DNA of 64,000 nt. Origin: Prauserella halophila. Its GTDB lineage: Bacteria > Actinomycetota > Actinomycetes > Mycobacteriales > Pseudonocardiaceae. The stretch covers positions 306,283 to 370,282 of the forward strand of contig NZ_JAMTCQ010000012.1 of the NCBI RefSeq assembly GCF_024171895.1. Reading direction: 5' to 3'. Shown one piece after another: positions 26,463-35,539 of the stretch (its first letter is position 1; each line of letters starts with the position of its first letter). The notes under the pieces were generated by a model. That model did not search any database. It was not told where the DNA came from and saw only the letters and a list, made by a program, of their open reading frames with translations. Position numbers and translations under genes: made by a program.

Positions 26463-27400
26463 CAGACAACCCGATCCGCATCGGCACCCGCGGCAGCAAG
26501 CTCGCCGTGGCGCAGACGCAGACGATCGCGAACATGCTGACCGACGCCGGCCACGAGGTCGAGATCGTCACGGTCTCGACCCCCGGCGACCGCTCCAGCG
26601 CACCCATCGCGGAGATCGGCGTGGGCGTGTTCACGTCGGCGCTGCGCGAGGCGTTGCTGGCCGAGGAGATCGACGTCGCGATCCACTCGTACAAGGACCT
26701 GCCGACGGCGCCGGAGTCCGGCCTCGTGCTGGCCGCCGTGCCGCCGCGGGAGGACCCGCGGGACGCGCTGATCGCCAGGGACGGCCTCACGCTCGGCGAA
26801 TTGCCTCCCGGCTCGGTCGTCGGCACGGGGTCGCCGCGCCGGACCGCGCAGCTGAAGGCCCTCGGACTCGGTTTGACCGTGGTGCCGATCCGCGGCAACA
26901 TCGACACCCGCATCGGCAAGGTCACGTCCGGGGAACTGGACGCGGTGGTGCTGGCCAGGGCGGGACTCGCCAGGGTCGGCCGGGTCGACGAGATCACCGA
27001 GACGCTCGATCCGCTGCAGCTGCTGCCCGCGCCCGCACAGGGTGCGCTGGCGGTGGAGACGCGGGTCGCGGACGTCGCGGCCGAGCGTCTGCTCCGGTCC
27101 GTCGTGGACGACGAAGCGACCAGGGTCGCCGCGAAGGCCGAGCGGGCCGTGCTGGCCACGCTCGAAGCCGGTTGCAGCGCACCCGTCGGAGCGCTCGCCG
27201 ATGTCGTGGAGGACCTCGACAGCGAGGGGAAGGTCGTCGACCGCCTTTCGCTGCGCGGGATCGCCGCCACCGGCCTCGAGGATGACTCCGTGAGCATCCT
27301 GAAGGCCTCGGCGATCGCCGAGACGAAGGACGCCGACGAACTGGGCCGTGGGGTCGCCGCCGAGCTGCTCGATCTCGGTGCGGGCGCGCTGTTGTCCTGA
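26459..27400 (+). CDS. hemC: Hydroxymethylbilane synthase
   Basis: Condenses four porphobilinogens. 313 residues. The start is [15 protein letters not shown], the active-site segment is HSYKDLPT, and the dipyrromethane-carrying residue is Cys239 ([12 protein letters not shown]). GTG 26459 overlaps hemA (GTGA). About 200 nt without features separate it from hemD. Confidence 0.97.
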   Translation: MTDNPIRIGTRGSKLAVAQTQTIANMLTDAGHEVEIVTVSTPGDRSSAPIAEIGVGVFTSALREALLAEEIDVAIHSYKDLPTAPESGLVLAAVPPREDPRDALIARDGLTLGELPPGSVVGTGSPRRTAQLKALGLGLTVVPIRGNIDTRIGKVTSGELDAVVLARAGLARVGRVDEITETLDPLQLLPAPAQGALAVETRVADVAAERLLRSVVDDEATRVAAKAERAVLATLEAGCSAPVGALADVVEDLDSEGKVVDRLSLRGIAATGLEDDSVSILKASAIAETKDADELGRGVAAELLDLGAGALLS

Positions 27401-27600
27401 GTCGGCGCGTTCGCTTCCGCCGCGGAGGGAACCCGGTGGGCGCCGGGTATGCGTCCGGATCCTGCGGCCGCGTGCCGCCGCAGCCACAGCACGTGACAGG
27501 CGTGACACCGGCGTCGGAAACGTCGCCAGAACCGCAGAAGGTAAGTACGAGTTCGGCCGCCGGCCTCGGTGCGGCCGCTGCATGAGGAGAGACGAAGCAC

Positions 27601-29133
27601 ATGACCCCCCCAAGCAAGACCACGGGGCGCGTCGCCTTCGTGGGCTCGGGCCCCGGTGACGCCGGGCTGCTCACGGTCCGCGCCCAGGAGCTGCTGGCCA
27701 AGGCCGACGTCGTCGTCACCGACCCGGACGTCCCGGCGGGCGCACTCGCCTATGCCCGCGAGGAGGCCGAGGCGCGTCCCGCCGTCGGCGAGCCGGGGGA
27801 CGTGGCCAAGGACCTGGCCACCGAGGCCGAGTCGGGCCGTGTCGTGCTGCGTCTCGTCGCGGGTGACCCGCTGACGCAGCCTGCGGTCGTGGCCGAGGTG
27901 CAGGCCGTGTCGAAGACCGACGTCGTGTTCGAGGTCGTGCCGGGTGTCGCGCCGAGCACCGCGGTCCCGGCGTACGCGGGCCTGCCGCTGGGCGGCACGC
28001 ACACCGAGGTGGACCTGACGCGCGACGTGGACTGGAAGGGCGTCGCACAGGCACAGGGGCCGATCGTGCTGCACGGCACGTCGAGCCACCTCGCCGAGGC
28101 CGCCTCGCAGCTGGTCGACAACGGCATCCCGGCCGAGACACCCGTGGCCGTCACGTCGAACGGCACCGTCAACACGCAGCGCACCGTGGAGACGACCCTG
28201 GCCTCGCTCGGTGCCGACGCCGGTGAGCTGGCTGGCTCGCTGATCGTCACCGTCGGGTCGATCGTGTCGGATCGCAAGCAGCTGTCGTGGTGGGAGTCGC
28301 GCGCGCTGTACGGCTGGAAGGTTCTCGTGCCGCGCACGAAGGACCAGGCAGGCGACATGGCCGAGCGGCTGCGCAGCCACGGTGCGACGTCGCACGAGGT
28401 GCCGACGATCTCCGTCGAGCCGCCGCGCAGCCCCGCGCAGATGGAACGCGCGGTGAAGGGCCTCGTGGACGGCCGGTTCCAGTGGATCGTGTTCACCTCG
28501 GCCAATGCCGTGAAGGCCGTGCTGGAGAAGTTCACCGAGTTCGGTCTCGACGCCCGTGCGTTCGCCGGCGTGAAGATCGCCTGCGTCGGTGAGGCGACGG
28601 CCGAGAAGGTGCGCTCGTTCGGTATCCAGCCCGAGCTCGTGCCCGAGGGCGAACAGTCGAGCGAGGGGCTGCTCAAGGAGTTCCCGCCGTACGACGACGT
28701 GTTCGACCCGGTCAACCGCGTGCTGCTGCCGCGTGCCGACATCGCCACGGAGACGCTGTCCGCGGGCCTGACGGAGGCCAACTGGGAGGTCGACGACGTG
28801 ACGGCGTACCGCACCGTGCGCGCCGCGCCGCCGCCCGCCGAGACCCGCGAGATGATCAAGACCGGCGGATTCGACGCCGTGTGCTTCACGTCGTCGTCGA
28901 CCGTGCGGAACCTGGTCGGTATCGCCGGCAAGCCGCACGCGCGCACGCTCGTGGCGTGCATCGGCCCGAAGACGGCCGAGACGGCGACGGAGTTCGGCCT
29001 GCGCGTCGACGTGCAGCCGGAGACGCCGGATTCGGTCCTGCTCGTCGACGCCCTCGCCGCCCACGCGGCGAAGCTGCGCGCCGAGGGCGCTCTGCCGCCG
29101 CCGAAGAAGGCCAAGCGCACCCGCCGCTCCTGA
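27601..29133 (+). CDS. hemD: Uroporphyrinogen-III synthase fused to a methyltransferase-like domain
   Basis: 510 residues; Rv0511-type fusion. Residues ~10-245 resemble uroporphyrinogen-III C-methyltransferase (VGSGPGDAGLLTVRAQELL, VVPGVAPSTAVPAYAGLPL). However, the usual RLKGGDPFVFGRG block reads LRLVAGDPLTQPA, so methyl transfer activity is doubtful. Residues ~250-480 are the HemD synthase (WKVLVPRTKDQAGDMAERL, IVFTSANAVKAVLE, VCFTSSSTVRNL), which closes and inverts ring D. The basic C-terminal tail is KKAKRTRRS. The start follows GAGGAGAGACG. Confidence 0.92.
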   Translation: MTPPSKTTGRVAFVGSGPGDAGLLTVRAQELLAKADVVVTDPDVPAGALAYAREEAEARPAVGEPGDVAKDLATEAESGRVVLRLVAGDPLTQPAVVAEVQAVSKTDVVFEVVPGVAPSTAVPAYAGLPLGGTHTEVDLTRDVDWKGVAQAQGPIVLHGTSSHLAEAASQLVDNGIPAETPVAVTSNGTVNTQRTVETTLASLGADAGELAGSLIVTVGSIVSDRKQLSWWESRALYGWKVLVPRTKDQAGDMAERLRSHGATSHEVPTISVEPPRSPAQMERAVKGLVDGRFQWIVFTSANAVKAVLEKFTEFGLDARAFAGVKIACVGEATAEKVRSFGIQPELVPEGEQSSEGLLKEFPPYDDVFDPVNRVLLPRADIATETLSAGLTEANWEVDDVTAYRTVRAAPPPAETREMIKTGGFDAVCFTSSSTVRNLVGIAGKPHARTLVACIGPKTAETATEFGLRVDVQPETPDSVLLVDALAAHAAKLRAEGALPPPKKAKRTRRS

Positions 29134-29162
29134 GCACGGCTCGCACCCTGAGTACTGCCGCT

Positions 29163-29201
29163 GAGACGCCCCGTCGCACACCCGTGCGGCGGGGCGTTCT
29201 C
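29163..29201 (+). terminator. Terminator of the rex-hemACD operon
   Basis: ACGCCCCGTCGCAC pairs with GTGCGGCGGGGCGT (one G-U) around ACCC; it is flanked by GAG/CTC and sits about 30 nt after the hemD stop. Confidence 0.75.
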
Positions 29202-29212
29202 GTTCCAGGGGT

Positions 29213-29313
29213 CGTGTTGCGGATTCCGGAGCCCGTGTTGCGGATTCCGGGGGCCGTGTTGCGCCCGCCCGTCGCCCGGCCACCCGCCCCCGAGGACGCG
29301 CTGACGCGCGGCT
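29213..29313. repeat. Composite repeat: three family A units then inverse family C
   Basis: Three copies of GTGTTGCGGATTCCGG type (29214-29262) run into GCCCGCCCGTCGCCCGGCC and a decayed C core ending GCGCTGACGCGCGGCTG. A single B-like GTGTCCTGCGC follows near 29332. The rest of 29134-29453 holds only the hemD terminator. Confidence 0.8.
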
Positions 29314-29453
29314 GCGCCCGCCTGGGCCCGTGGTGTCCTGCGCGGGGCGTCGTTGTGCCCGGACGGTCGCGTTCCGCGGGATGGTGTTCGATCCACCGGC
29401 GCTCGTCCCGGTGCCGTGGTGGGGGTGTGTCGTGATGGCGGTGTGCGGGACGG

Positions 29454-30008
29454 TCAGGTCCGGTCGCGCTGCCGGGCGCGGTGCTTGGCGACTTTGAGGC
29501 GGTTTCCGCACAGTTCGGGCATGCAGTAGCGGCGCCGTCCCGCGCGGCTGGTGTCGACGAACATGCCTGCACAATCCGGCGCGGTGCAGTGCCGGAACCG
29601 GTCGTGCCCCAGCGTGTACAGGGCGCCGAGCAGGCCGGTGCCGACCAGCACGGCGAGCGTGTCGGTGGCCGTTGCATCCGGTGACGTCTCCACGTGCCAG
29701 CTCCAGTTCCCGTCGGCGTCGCGGTGCAGTCCGGGGCCGAGGCCGGCGCGCGTGACGAACGCGGTGGCGTGACGGGCCAGTTCGTCCTCGTCGGCCTCCA
29801 GTGCCGTGCGGACCTCGTCGCGCAGTGCGTGCGCCGGTTCCAGATCGTCGGCGTGCACGGTGTGGTCGAGGCCGTGCGCTGCGAAGAATTCCCCGAGCGC
29901 GGCGACGTCGGCCAGTGCGTCGCCGTGACTCCGCACCCGTCCCGAGGTGTTGACCAGCTCCGTGGCCGCATTCGCGCCGCCGCTGTAACGGTTGAAATCT
30001 ATCTTCAA
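29454..30008 (-). CDS. CGNR zinc-finger regulator (ABATE domain)
   Basis: A 184-residue protein with an N-terminal ABATE-type domain and a C-terminal CGNR zinc finger: CTAPDCAGMF, then RRYCMPELCGNRLKVAKHR, four Cys in C-X4-C and C-X4-C arrangement. The family is proposed to bind DNA. The start is TTG 30008, supported by AGGGAG 8-13 nt upstream. It is divergent from the alpha/beta hydrolase gene, with shared TAACGGTT sites, so it likely regulates itself and that hydrolase. Confidence 0.8.
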   Translation of the reverse strand: MKIDFNRYSGGANAATELVNTSGRVRSHGDALADVAALGEFFAAHGLDHTVHADDLEPAHALRDEVRTALEADEDELARHATAFVTRAGLGPGLHRDADGNWSWHVETSPDATATDTLAVLVGTGLLGALYTLGHDRFRHCTAPDCAGMFVDTSRAGRRRYCMPELCGNRLKVAKHRARQRDRT

Positions 30009-30056
30009 GTATTACTCCCTGCTAGAGTAACCGGATAAAGGTCATTTTAACGGTTA
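29986..30056. promoter_or_regulatory. Repeated TAACGGTT half-sites in divergent promoter
   Basis: TAACGGTT at 29986-29993 and 30049-30056; TAACCG at 30028-30033 makes an inverted pair with CGGTTA at 30051-30056. They lie in a locally AT-rich spacer between the CGNR regulator and the hydrolase. Confidence 0.45.
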
Positions 30057-30073
30057 GCGAAAGTGGTGGAGGC

Positions 30074-30916
30074 ATGGGCAACGCAGTCCGCACCGATCCG
30101 GGGACGCTGTGGCTCGACACACGGATCCGCGTCTCGGCCGGTGAGGTTTCAGCCGGTGTGTACGGTTCGGGCCCGCCGATCGTGCTCACCCACGGCACGC
30201 CGGCATCGGCCCAGCTGTGGCGGCGGGTGATCCCGGAGCTGGCGCGGCGGCACACCGTGTACGTCTGGGACCTGCTCGGGTTCGGCGATTCGACGCTCGA
30301 CGAGTCGGCCGCGCCGTCCATCGCGACGCAGGCGGCGACGCTGGCGGAGCTCGTCGAGCACTGGGGGCTGACGAGTCCCGACCTGGTGGGACACGACATC
30401 GGCGGCGGCATCGTGGCCAGGGCGCACCTCGTCGAGGGGGTTCCGGCGCGCAGGCTGGCCTTCCTGGACGCGGCGGTCATCGGCCCGTGGAACACGGCGT
30501 TCACCGAGCACATGCAGCGGTACGCCGACGCCTACCGCACGATGCCCGAGCACGCGTTCGCCGACCTCGTCGCACCGCGGCTGCGCACCGCGACCCACCA
30601 CGACATGAGCGACGAGGTGCTCGACCTCTACCTCGCACCGTGGCGTGGCGCGGAGGGGCAACGGCGCTGGGTCGCGCAGGCCGAACACGTCCACTTCGAC
30701 GACACCCGGGAAGCCGTCGACCGCCTCCGCGACATCACCGCAGAGACGCTGGTGCTCTGGGGCGAACAGGACGGGTGGCTCGCACCGTCGACCGGGGACC
30801 GGCTCGCGGCCGCCATTCCGGGCGCCCGGCGAGAGGACCTGCCCGGGGCGGGGCACTTCGCACCCGAGGACGATCCGCGGGCCGTCGCACGGTCGCTTGC
30901 CCGCTTCTTCGCCTGA
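30074..30916 (+). CDS. Alpha/beta hydrolase (epoxide hydrolase/dehalogenase-like)
   Basis: A 280-residue hydrolase with oxyanion motif [10 protein letters not shown]. The nucleophile is Asp108 in GHDIGGG rather than Ser, which points to the epoxide hydrolase or haloalkane dehalogenase branch. An acid follows [10 protein letters not shown], and the His is in [11 protein letters not shown]. The substrate is unknown. A GGTGGAGGC ribosome site precedes ATG 30074. The divergent CGNR gene suggests substrate-inducible control. Confidence 0.85.
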   Translation: MGNAVRTDPGTLWLDTRIRVSAGEVSAGVYGSGPPIVLTHGTPASAQLWRRVIPELARRHTVYVWDLLGFGDSTLDESAAPSIATQAATLAELVEHWGLTSPDLVGHDIGGGIVARAHLVEGVPARRLAFLDAAVIGPWNTAFTEHMQRYADAYRTMPEHAFADLVAPRLRTATHHDMSDEVLDLYLAPWRGAEGQRRWVAQAEHVHFDDTREAVDRLRDITAETLVLWGEQDGWLAPSTGDRLAAAIPGARREDLPGAGHFAPEDDPRAVARSLARFFA

Positions 30917-31041
30917 GCCGCCCGTCGCCCGTCGCCCGTCGCCCGTCGGGCACGGTGTCTTTGTGCGGGGGCGGTGCCGGTCGGCCGGGATGCGGCGGAC
31001 CGGGGATCTTGACGCGGTCGGGGCATGCGCCCGCGCGGGAG

Positions 31042-31047
31042 TACGGT
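31042..31047 (+). promoter_or_regulatory. -10 box TACGGT for leaderless hemB
   Basis: TACGGT, GTCGAT, then GTG 31054; no ribosome-binding site is visible. Confidence 0.45.
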
Positions 31048-31053
31048 GTCGAT

Positions 31054-32034
31054 GTGTTTCCCGAACATCGCCCACGCAGGTTGCGGACCACGCCGGCGGT
31101 GCGCCGGCTCGTCAGCGAGACGACCCTCCGCCCCCGCCAGCTGATCCTGCCCGTGTTCGTCTCGGAAGAGGCCGACGCCGCGGGCGCGCCGAAGCCGATT
31201 TCGAGCATGCCCGGTGTCGTGCAGCACACGCGGGATTCGCTGCGCGAGGCGGCGGCGAAGGCCGTCGAGGCGGGCGTCGGCGGGCTGATGCTGTTCGGCG
31301 TTCCGTCCACACGCGACTCCGTCGGCTCGGGCGGCACCGACGAGGACGGCATCCTCAACGTCGCGCTGGGAGATCTGCGGTCCGACCTCGGCGACGCCAC
31401 GGTGCTCATGGCCGACACGTGCCTCGACGAGTTCACCGACCACGGCCACTGCGGCGTGCTCGACGACGCGGGCGCGGTCGACAACGACGCCACGCTGCAG
31501 CGCTACGCCGAGATGGCGCTCGCACAGGCGCGTGCGGGTGCGCACTGGCTCGGCCCGAGCGGCATGATGGACGGCCAGGTCGGCGTCATCCGGCGCGCGC
31601 TCGACGACGCGGGGTTCACCGACACGGCGATCCTGGCCTATTCCGCCAAGTATGCGAGCGCGTTCTACGGACCGTTCCGGGAGGCCGTCGACTCGCAGCT
31701 GCAGGGCGACCGCAACACCTATCAGCAGGACCCGGCCAACGCCCGCGAGGCGAGCCGTGAGATCGAACTGGACATCGCCGAGGGTGCCGACGCGGTCATG
31801 GTCAAGCCCGCGTTGTCCTATTTGGACGTCATCAGGGCGGCAGCGGAGACCTCGTCGGTGCCGGTCGCGGCGTACAACATCTCGGGCGAGTACGCGATGA
31901 TCGAGGGCGCGGCGGCCAACGGCTGGGTCGACCGCGAGCGCACGATCCTCGAGGTACTCACCTCGATCCGCCGTGCGGGTTCGGACATGATCCTCACGTA
32001 CTGGGCCGCCGAAGCCGCCACCTGGCTCGACTGA
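31054..32034 (+). CDS. hemB: Delta-aminolevulinic acid dehydratase (porphobilinogen synthase)
   Basis: Joins two aminolevulinates into porphobilinogen. 326 residues. Schiff-base lysines are Lys199 ([15 protein letters not shown]) and Lys251 ([11 protein letters not shown]). The metal site reads [14 protein letters not shown]: the outer two Cys of the zinc-type CxC...C triad are kept but the middle one is Asp, an intermediate between zinc and magnesium forms. It has its own promoter, separate from rex-hemACD. Confidence 0.95.
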   Translation: MFPEHRPRRLRTTPAVRRLVSETTLRPRQLILPVFVSEEADAAGAPKPISSMPGVVQHTRDSLREAAAKAVEAGVGGLMLFGVPSTRDSVGSGGTDEDGILNVALGDLRSDLGDATVLMADTCLDEFTDHGHCGVLDDAGAVDNDATLQRYAEMALAQARAGAHWLGPSGMMDGQVGVIRRALDDAGFTDTAILAYSAKYASAFYGPFREAVDSQLQGDRNTYQQDPANAREASREIELDIAEGADAVMVKPALSYLDVIRAAAETSSVPVAAYNISGEYAMIEGAAANGWVDRERTILEVLTSIRRAGSDMILTYWAAEAATWLD

Positions 32035-32083
32035 GCCGCGCGCACCGGCCGGTGCACACCTGCAACGCCCGGCCTCCGGGTGG

Positions 32084-32142
32084 ATGCCCCGAAGGGCACC
32101 TTGGGGGCGTTGAGCGCCCCGAAGGTGCCCTTGGGGGCACTG
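32084..32142. repeat. Two family D palindromes in tandem
   Basis: GCCCCGAAGGGCACCTTGGG and, 9 nt on, GCCCCGAAGGTGCCCTTGGG. Both carry the same C-to-G change in the right arm (TTGGGGGC), so they arose from one another. They lie between the convergent hemB and methyltransferase genes. Confidence 0.85.
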
Positions 32143-32167
32143 TCCGTGTTGCGGTGCTGCAACGTGG

Positions 32168-32992
32168 TCAGAACCGGTAGCGGACGATCCAGGCGCCGCG
32201 GCGGGCCTGCGCGGGCCAGTGGGCGAACGCCCGCGACATGAGGCGGTACGCCAAGGGCAGGCGATCGCGTTCCGGCGCGGCGTCGCCCCACTGTTCCTCC
32301 ACGAACGTCAGATCCGCCGCCAGGGCCACGATGTCCTGCGGATCGCCGATGCCGAAGGTCCGGTAGTCCGCCGGCATGCCGACCGTCTTCAAGTAGCGGC
32401 CCGCCATCCGGGCGACCAGCCTGGTGTAGGCGTTGAACACGAGCTCGCCGCCCGCGAAATGCTCGGTGATGTGCGGCAGCAGTCGGCGGTTCTCGTCCTC
32501 GGTGAGGAACCCGATCACGCCGTCGGCGACGACGATCGTCGGACGGTCACGCGGAATCCCCTCGGTCCAGTGTTCGTCGAGCAGCGACGCGCCGACGCCG
32601 TGCGCGTTGTCGCGGCCGGGCAGTAGTCGGTCACGCAGCTCGACGACCTCGGGAAAGTCGACGTCGTACCAGTCGACGTCCGGCGGCGGGTCGATCCGGA
32701 ACTTGCGCGTTTCCAGCCCGCTGCCGAGTTCGACGACGACGGCGTCCGGGTGACTGCGGACGAACCGGGTGACCGCGCGGTCGAGCATCGCGCTGCGGAT
32801 GCCGACCGTCTCGGGCACGCCCACGCCGAGCTTCACCGAGTCGGTGTCGTAGGCAAGCTTGCCGAGCACGTCGGTGGCGAGCGCGTCCCCCAGGACGGGG
32901 CCGGCGGACCTGCTGTCGACGGCGCGTCCCTTCAAGGTGACGAGCAGCGTCTTCTGCATCGGCGTGAGGTGATCGATGGCCACGAGTGTCAC
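32168..32992 (-). CDS. Class I methyltransferase, leucine carboxyl methyltransferase family
   Basis: A 274-residue protein with VVVELGSGLETRKFRID (SAM site), WYDVDFPEVVELRDRLL and IVVADGVIGFLTEDE, the pattern of LCM/polyketide O-methyltransferase-type proteins. Substrate unknown. GTG 32992 overlaps the TetR stop (GTGA), so the pair is one operon and the regulator probably controls it. Confidence 0.85.
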   Translation of the reverse strand: MTLVAIDHLTPMQKTLLVTLKGRAVDSRSAGPVLGDALATDVLGKLAYDTDSVKLGVGVPETVGIRSAMLDRAVTRFVRSHPDAVVVELGSGLETRKFRIDPPPDVDWYDVDFPEVVELRDRLLPGRDNAHGVGASLLDEHWTEGIPRDRPTIVVADGVIGFLTEDENRRLLPHITEHFAGGELVFNAYTRLVARMAGRYLKTVGMPADYRTFGIGDPQDIVALAADLTFVEEQWGDAAPERDRLPLAYRLMSRAFAHWPAQARRGAWIVRYRF

Positions 32993-33657
32993 GATCCGTC
33001 TCCCCGGTGGTCGGCGGTGGATTCCCGGATCCGCTTTCCCTCGGGCGAGGCCGCGAAGTCGGCCATGGCGGCGTAGACGTCGAACATGGCGGTGCCGATC
33101 CGGTTCGTGTGGGCGCTGTCGAGCGGGTCGACGCCGAGGTGGCGGGCGATGTGTTCGTGCAGCACGACCGTGCCCGTGTGCATCGCCGTCATCACCGCGG
33201 CGGCGCTGATGGCCGCCGTGGAGCCGGGCGGGAACCGCTCCGGCCAGGTGGCGCCGAGGAACTCCGCGGTGCCGGCCGCGAGCTGATCGAAAACCCGCTC
33301 GGCCGCCGGTGATCCGTCCACAGTGGCGCGGGAGAGGTAGCGCAGCAACGGGCCGCTGGTGGCGAAGAGCTCGGCCAGCAGCCCGGACTCGACGAGCGAA
33401 CCGGCCGTGGCGGCGGCCGTCAGCCGTCGTCCGAGCGCGTCGACCACGGCTTCGTCGCACGCCCGGCGCAGCGCCTTCTTCGACCCGAAGTGGTGCTGGA
33501 CCAGGCCCAGAGATACGCCCGCGGCTTCGGCGATGCCTCGCATCGTGGCGCCGCCCTCCCCGCGTTCGGCGAACTGGGTCAGGGCTGCGTCGCGGATCCG
33601 GGCGCGTGCCGTCAGATCGTCCGGTGGTCTGTTGCCTGTGTCTTCGACTGCATCCAC
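32989..33657 (-). CDS. TetR family repressor
   Basis: A 222-residue protein. The N-terminal HTH (IRDAALTQFAERG, TMRGIAEAAGVSLGLVQHHFGSKKAL) is followed by a variable ligand domain. GTG 33657 is preferred because TATTGT lies exactly 6 nt upstream and the HTH then begins near residue 20. The promoter spacer contains CAAT...ATTG symmetry (33665-33680) and TGTACAACTGTA (33686-33697), candidate operators. Confidence 0.85.
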   Translation of the reverse strand: MDAVEDTGNRPPDDLTARARIRDAALTQFAERGEGGATMRGIAEAAGVSLGLVQHHFGSKKALRRACDEAVVDALGRRLTAAATAGSLVESGLLAELFATSGPLLRYLSRATVDGSPAAERVFDQLAAGTAEFLGATWPERFPPGSTAAISAAAVMTAMHTGTVVLHEHIARHLGVDPLDSAHTNRIGTAMFDVYAAMADFAASPEGKRIRESTADHRGDGS

Positions 33658-33663
33658 ACGTCG

Positions 33664-33669
33664 ACAATA
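33664..33669 (-). promoter_or_regulatory. -10 box TATTGT for leaderless tetR
   Basis: On the minus strand TATTGT is followed by CGACGT and GTG 33657. Confidence 0.5.
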
Positions 33670-33744
33670 CGAATGAATTGAAACCTGTACAACTGTATTG
33701 CCGCGCTCCGGGGTGTGCCCCCGTCGTGCCGCTGCGCCGCGCTC

Positions 33745-33750
33745 TAGTCT
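33745..33750 (+). promoter_or_regulatory. -10 box TAGTCT for leaderless membrane-protein operon
   Basis: TAGTCT, CGGGGGT (7 nt), ATG 33758. Confidence 0.5.
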
Positions 33751-33757
33751 CGGGGGT

Positions 33758-34276
33758 ATGAGCGACGCCGACGAAAGCGACGACCAGCGGCGAGCACGCG
33801 GCCTGCCGCCCGCTCCGCACCTGCCCGGCGATCCGGAGTCGGAGCAGCCCGAGCCGCCGAAGCCCGTCACCACCGCGTTCGGCCTGATCGTGGCTGCCGC
33901 CGTGGTGCTGGTCCTGGCCTTCGTGCTGGATCTTCTCGACCAGGACGCGATCGCCGCGGAGCTGATCGAACAGAACACCGACGAGAACATCACCAACGCC
34001 CAGATCGCGGCGGGTGTCGAATCGCTGCTGTGGGCACTCGTCGTCGGCGCCGCCGCGGTCGGCGGGCTGATCGTGCTGTTCGCCTGGAAAGCCCGCCAGG
34101 GCACCCGGTCCGCACGCACCGTCGTGACCGTGCTCGTCGTCGTGATCGCCCTGTTCTCCCTGCTCGGCGGCGGCTACGAGGTGATCGTCGCCGTGCTGCT
34201 GGCGCTCGGCGGTACGGCACTGATGTACCTGCCCAGCGTCGACTCCTACTTCCCGAGGGTGATCAAGAAGCCGTGA
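33758..34276 (+). CDS. Membrane protein of unknown function, four helices
   Basis: 172 residues. After a 40-residue acidic/Pro-rich N-terminus there are hydrophobic segments at about 44-63, 92-113, 122-140 and 141-158. It heads a three-gene run of overlapping membrane-protein genes between the tetR/methyltransferase pair and hemL; mycobacteria have small membrane proteins after hemB (Rv0513-0514), but I cannot match them one to one. Confidence 0.75.
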   Translation: MSDADESDDQRRARGLPPAPHLPGDPESEQPEPPKPVTTAFGLIVAAAVVLVLAFVLDLLDQDAIAAELIEQNTDENITNAQIAAGVESLLWALVVGAAAVGGLIVLFAWKARQGTRSARTVVTVLVVVIALFSLLGGGYEVIVAVLLALGGTALMYLPSVDSYFPRVIKKP

Positions 34277-34860
34277 GTGACGAGGACACCGCGGACGACG
34301 GCACCGCGGACGACCGCACCCGCCACGACACCGCGGACGACGGCACCGCGGGCCACGGCACCGCGGGCAGCGAGGACACGGTCCACGGCACCGCGGGCGG
34401 CGGTACCGCGGGCGGCGAGGACACGGTCCACTACGACGAACCGGGTTCGGGGCTGTGGCGGCTGGGCCTCGGCCCGGCGCTGGCCGCGCTCGGGTTCGTC
34501 ACGGAGGTGCTCCTCGGCCAGCCGCCCCACTGGCTGATGTGGATCATCACCGGCGTCGGGCTGTTGTGGCTGAACGGCGCGTGGGTGTTCGCGCGCCGCA
34601 AATTCCTGCGGGTGCGCGTCACCGATACCGAGCTGGTGCAGGGCACCGAGACCGTGCCGATCGCCGACATCGCCTCGGTCCTGACCCGTGAGCCCAGGCC
34701 CGGCACCCGCGTGCTCGGCGGCGGCCAGACGGTGCCGAACCGTTTCGAGGCCGTCGAACTCACGCTGGTCGGCCGCAAGCACGTGCTGGCGTGGTCGCAG
34801 GACTCTGAGACGTTCACGGCGGCGTTGCACACGGCCATGCGAAACTCACGCCGTGACTGA
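34273..34860 (+). CDS. Membrane protein with repetitive Thr/Ala/Asp N-terminus
   Basis: 195 residues. Residues 1-55 are a degenerate pentapeptide array (TADDG, TAGHG, TAGGG, coded by ~15-bp repeats at 34290-34430). Two hydrophobic helices follow, with the segment PPHWLMWIITGVGLLWLNGAW. A PH-like beta-rich tail follows (LRVRVTDTELVQGTETVPIADI). GTG 34273 overlaps the previous stop (GTGA). Function unknown. Confidence 0.7.
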   Translation: MSDEDTADDGTADDRTRHDTADDGTAGHGTAGSEDTVHGTAGGGTAGGEDTVHYDEPGSGLWRLGLGPALAALGFVTEVLLGQPPHWLMWIITGVGLLWLNGAWVFARRKFLRVRVTDTELVQGTETVPIADIASVLTREPRPGTRVLGGGQTVPNRFEAVELTLVGRKHVLAWSQDSETFTAALHTAMRNSRRD

Positions 34861-35356
34861 ACCCGCGGACCGCACCGCCACCGAATCCGCCGCGCCGGCA
34901 GTTCCGGCCGTGCCCGCGGCGACGCGCGCATCCCGGAAGGCGGGCAGTCGCCGGGCAGGAACGGGCCGCGGCAGGCTGCACCAACCGTGGCGGATCGTCG
35001 TCGCCGTCGTCGAACTCGCCGTGGCCGCGGTGGCCGTGTGGGGCGCCTTCCCGCTGTGGACTTCGGCGATCCGCGACGTCACCGTCCACCTCGACGACGG
35101 CAGCGCCCTGACCTCGCGCGTCTACGAAGGGGACGGGATCGCGCTCGCCGTCGCACTCGGGGCGCTGGCGCTCGTGCTGGTGATCGATGCCGTCCGCCAG
35201 GTGCTGCTCGGCATCGCAGCCAAGGGCAAGAAGCGGAAGAAGCGCAAGCAGCCCGCTCCCGACGACCCCGCCGACGTGGACCCCCGGGTCCCCGCCGCGG
35301 CCGGATCCGATTCCGGCCCGGAGGGTGCCGCGTCCGAATCACGCTCCGGACGCTGA
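34853..35356 (+). CDS. Small membrane protein with basic C-terminus
   Basis: 167 residues; hydrophobic segments at about 46-66 and 99-122, then a very basic stretch (KGKKRKKRKQ) and an acidic/Ser tail. GTG 34853 overlaps the previous stop by 8 nt (GTGACTGA). Function unknown. The 183 bp to hemL shows no feature. Confidence 0.7.
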   Translation: MTEPADRTATESAAPAVPAVPAATRASRKAGSRRAGTGRGRLHQPWRIVVAVVELAVAAVAVWGAFPLWTSAIRDVTVHLDDGSALTSRVYEGDGIALAVALGALALVLVIDAVRQVLLGIAAKGKKRKKRKQPAPDDPADVDPRVPAAAGSDSGPEGAASESRSGR

Positions 35357-35539
35357 GCCCGAACGGCCGGACACGGCCGCCACCCCCAATACCCGCCGAC
35401 CCGTCCCACGCACGCCGACCGCCGCGCGTCGCCGCCCGGTCCGGTCTCGGCCAGGGGCGCCGCTCGCCGGGATGCCCGCGGTCACGTCCCGGCGGAGGCA
35501 GGCGCCGCAGGCCGTGGGCGTTTTGCGAGACTGGCAGGC

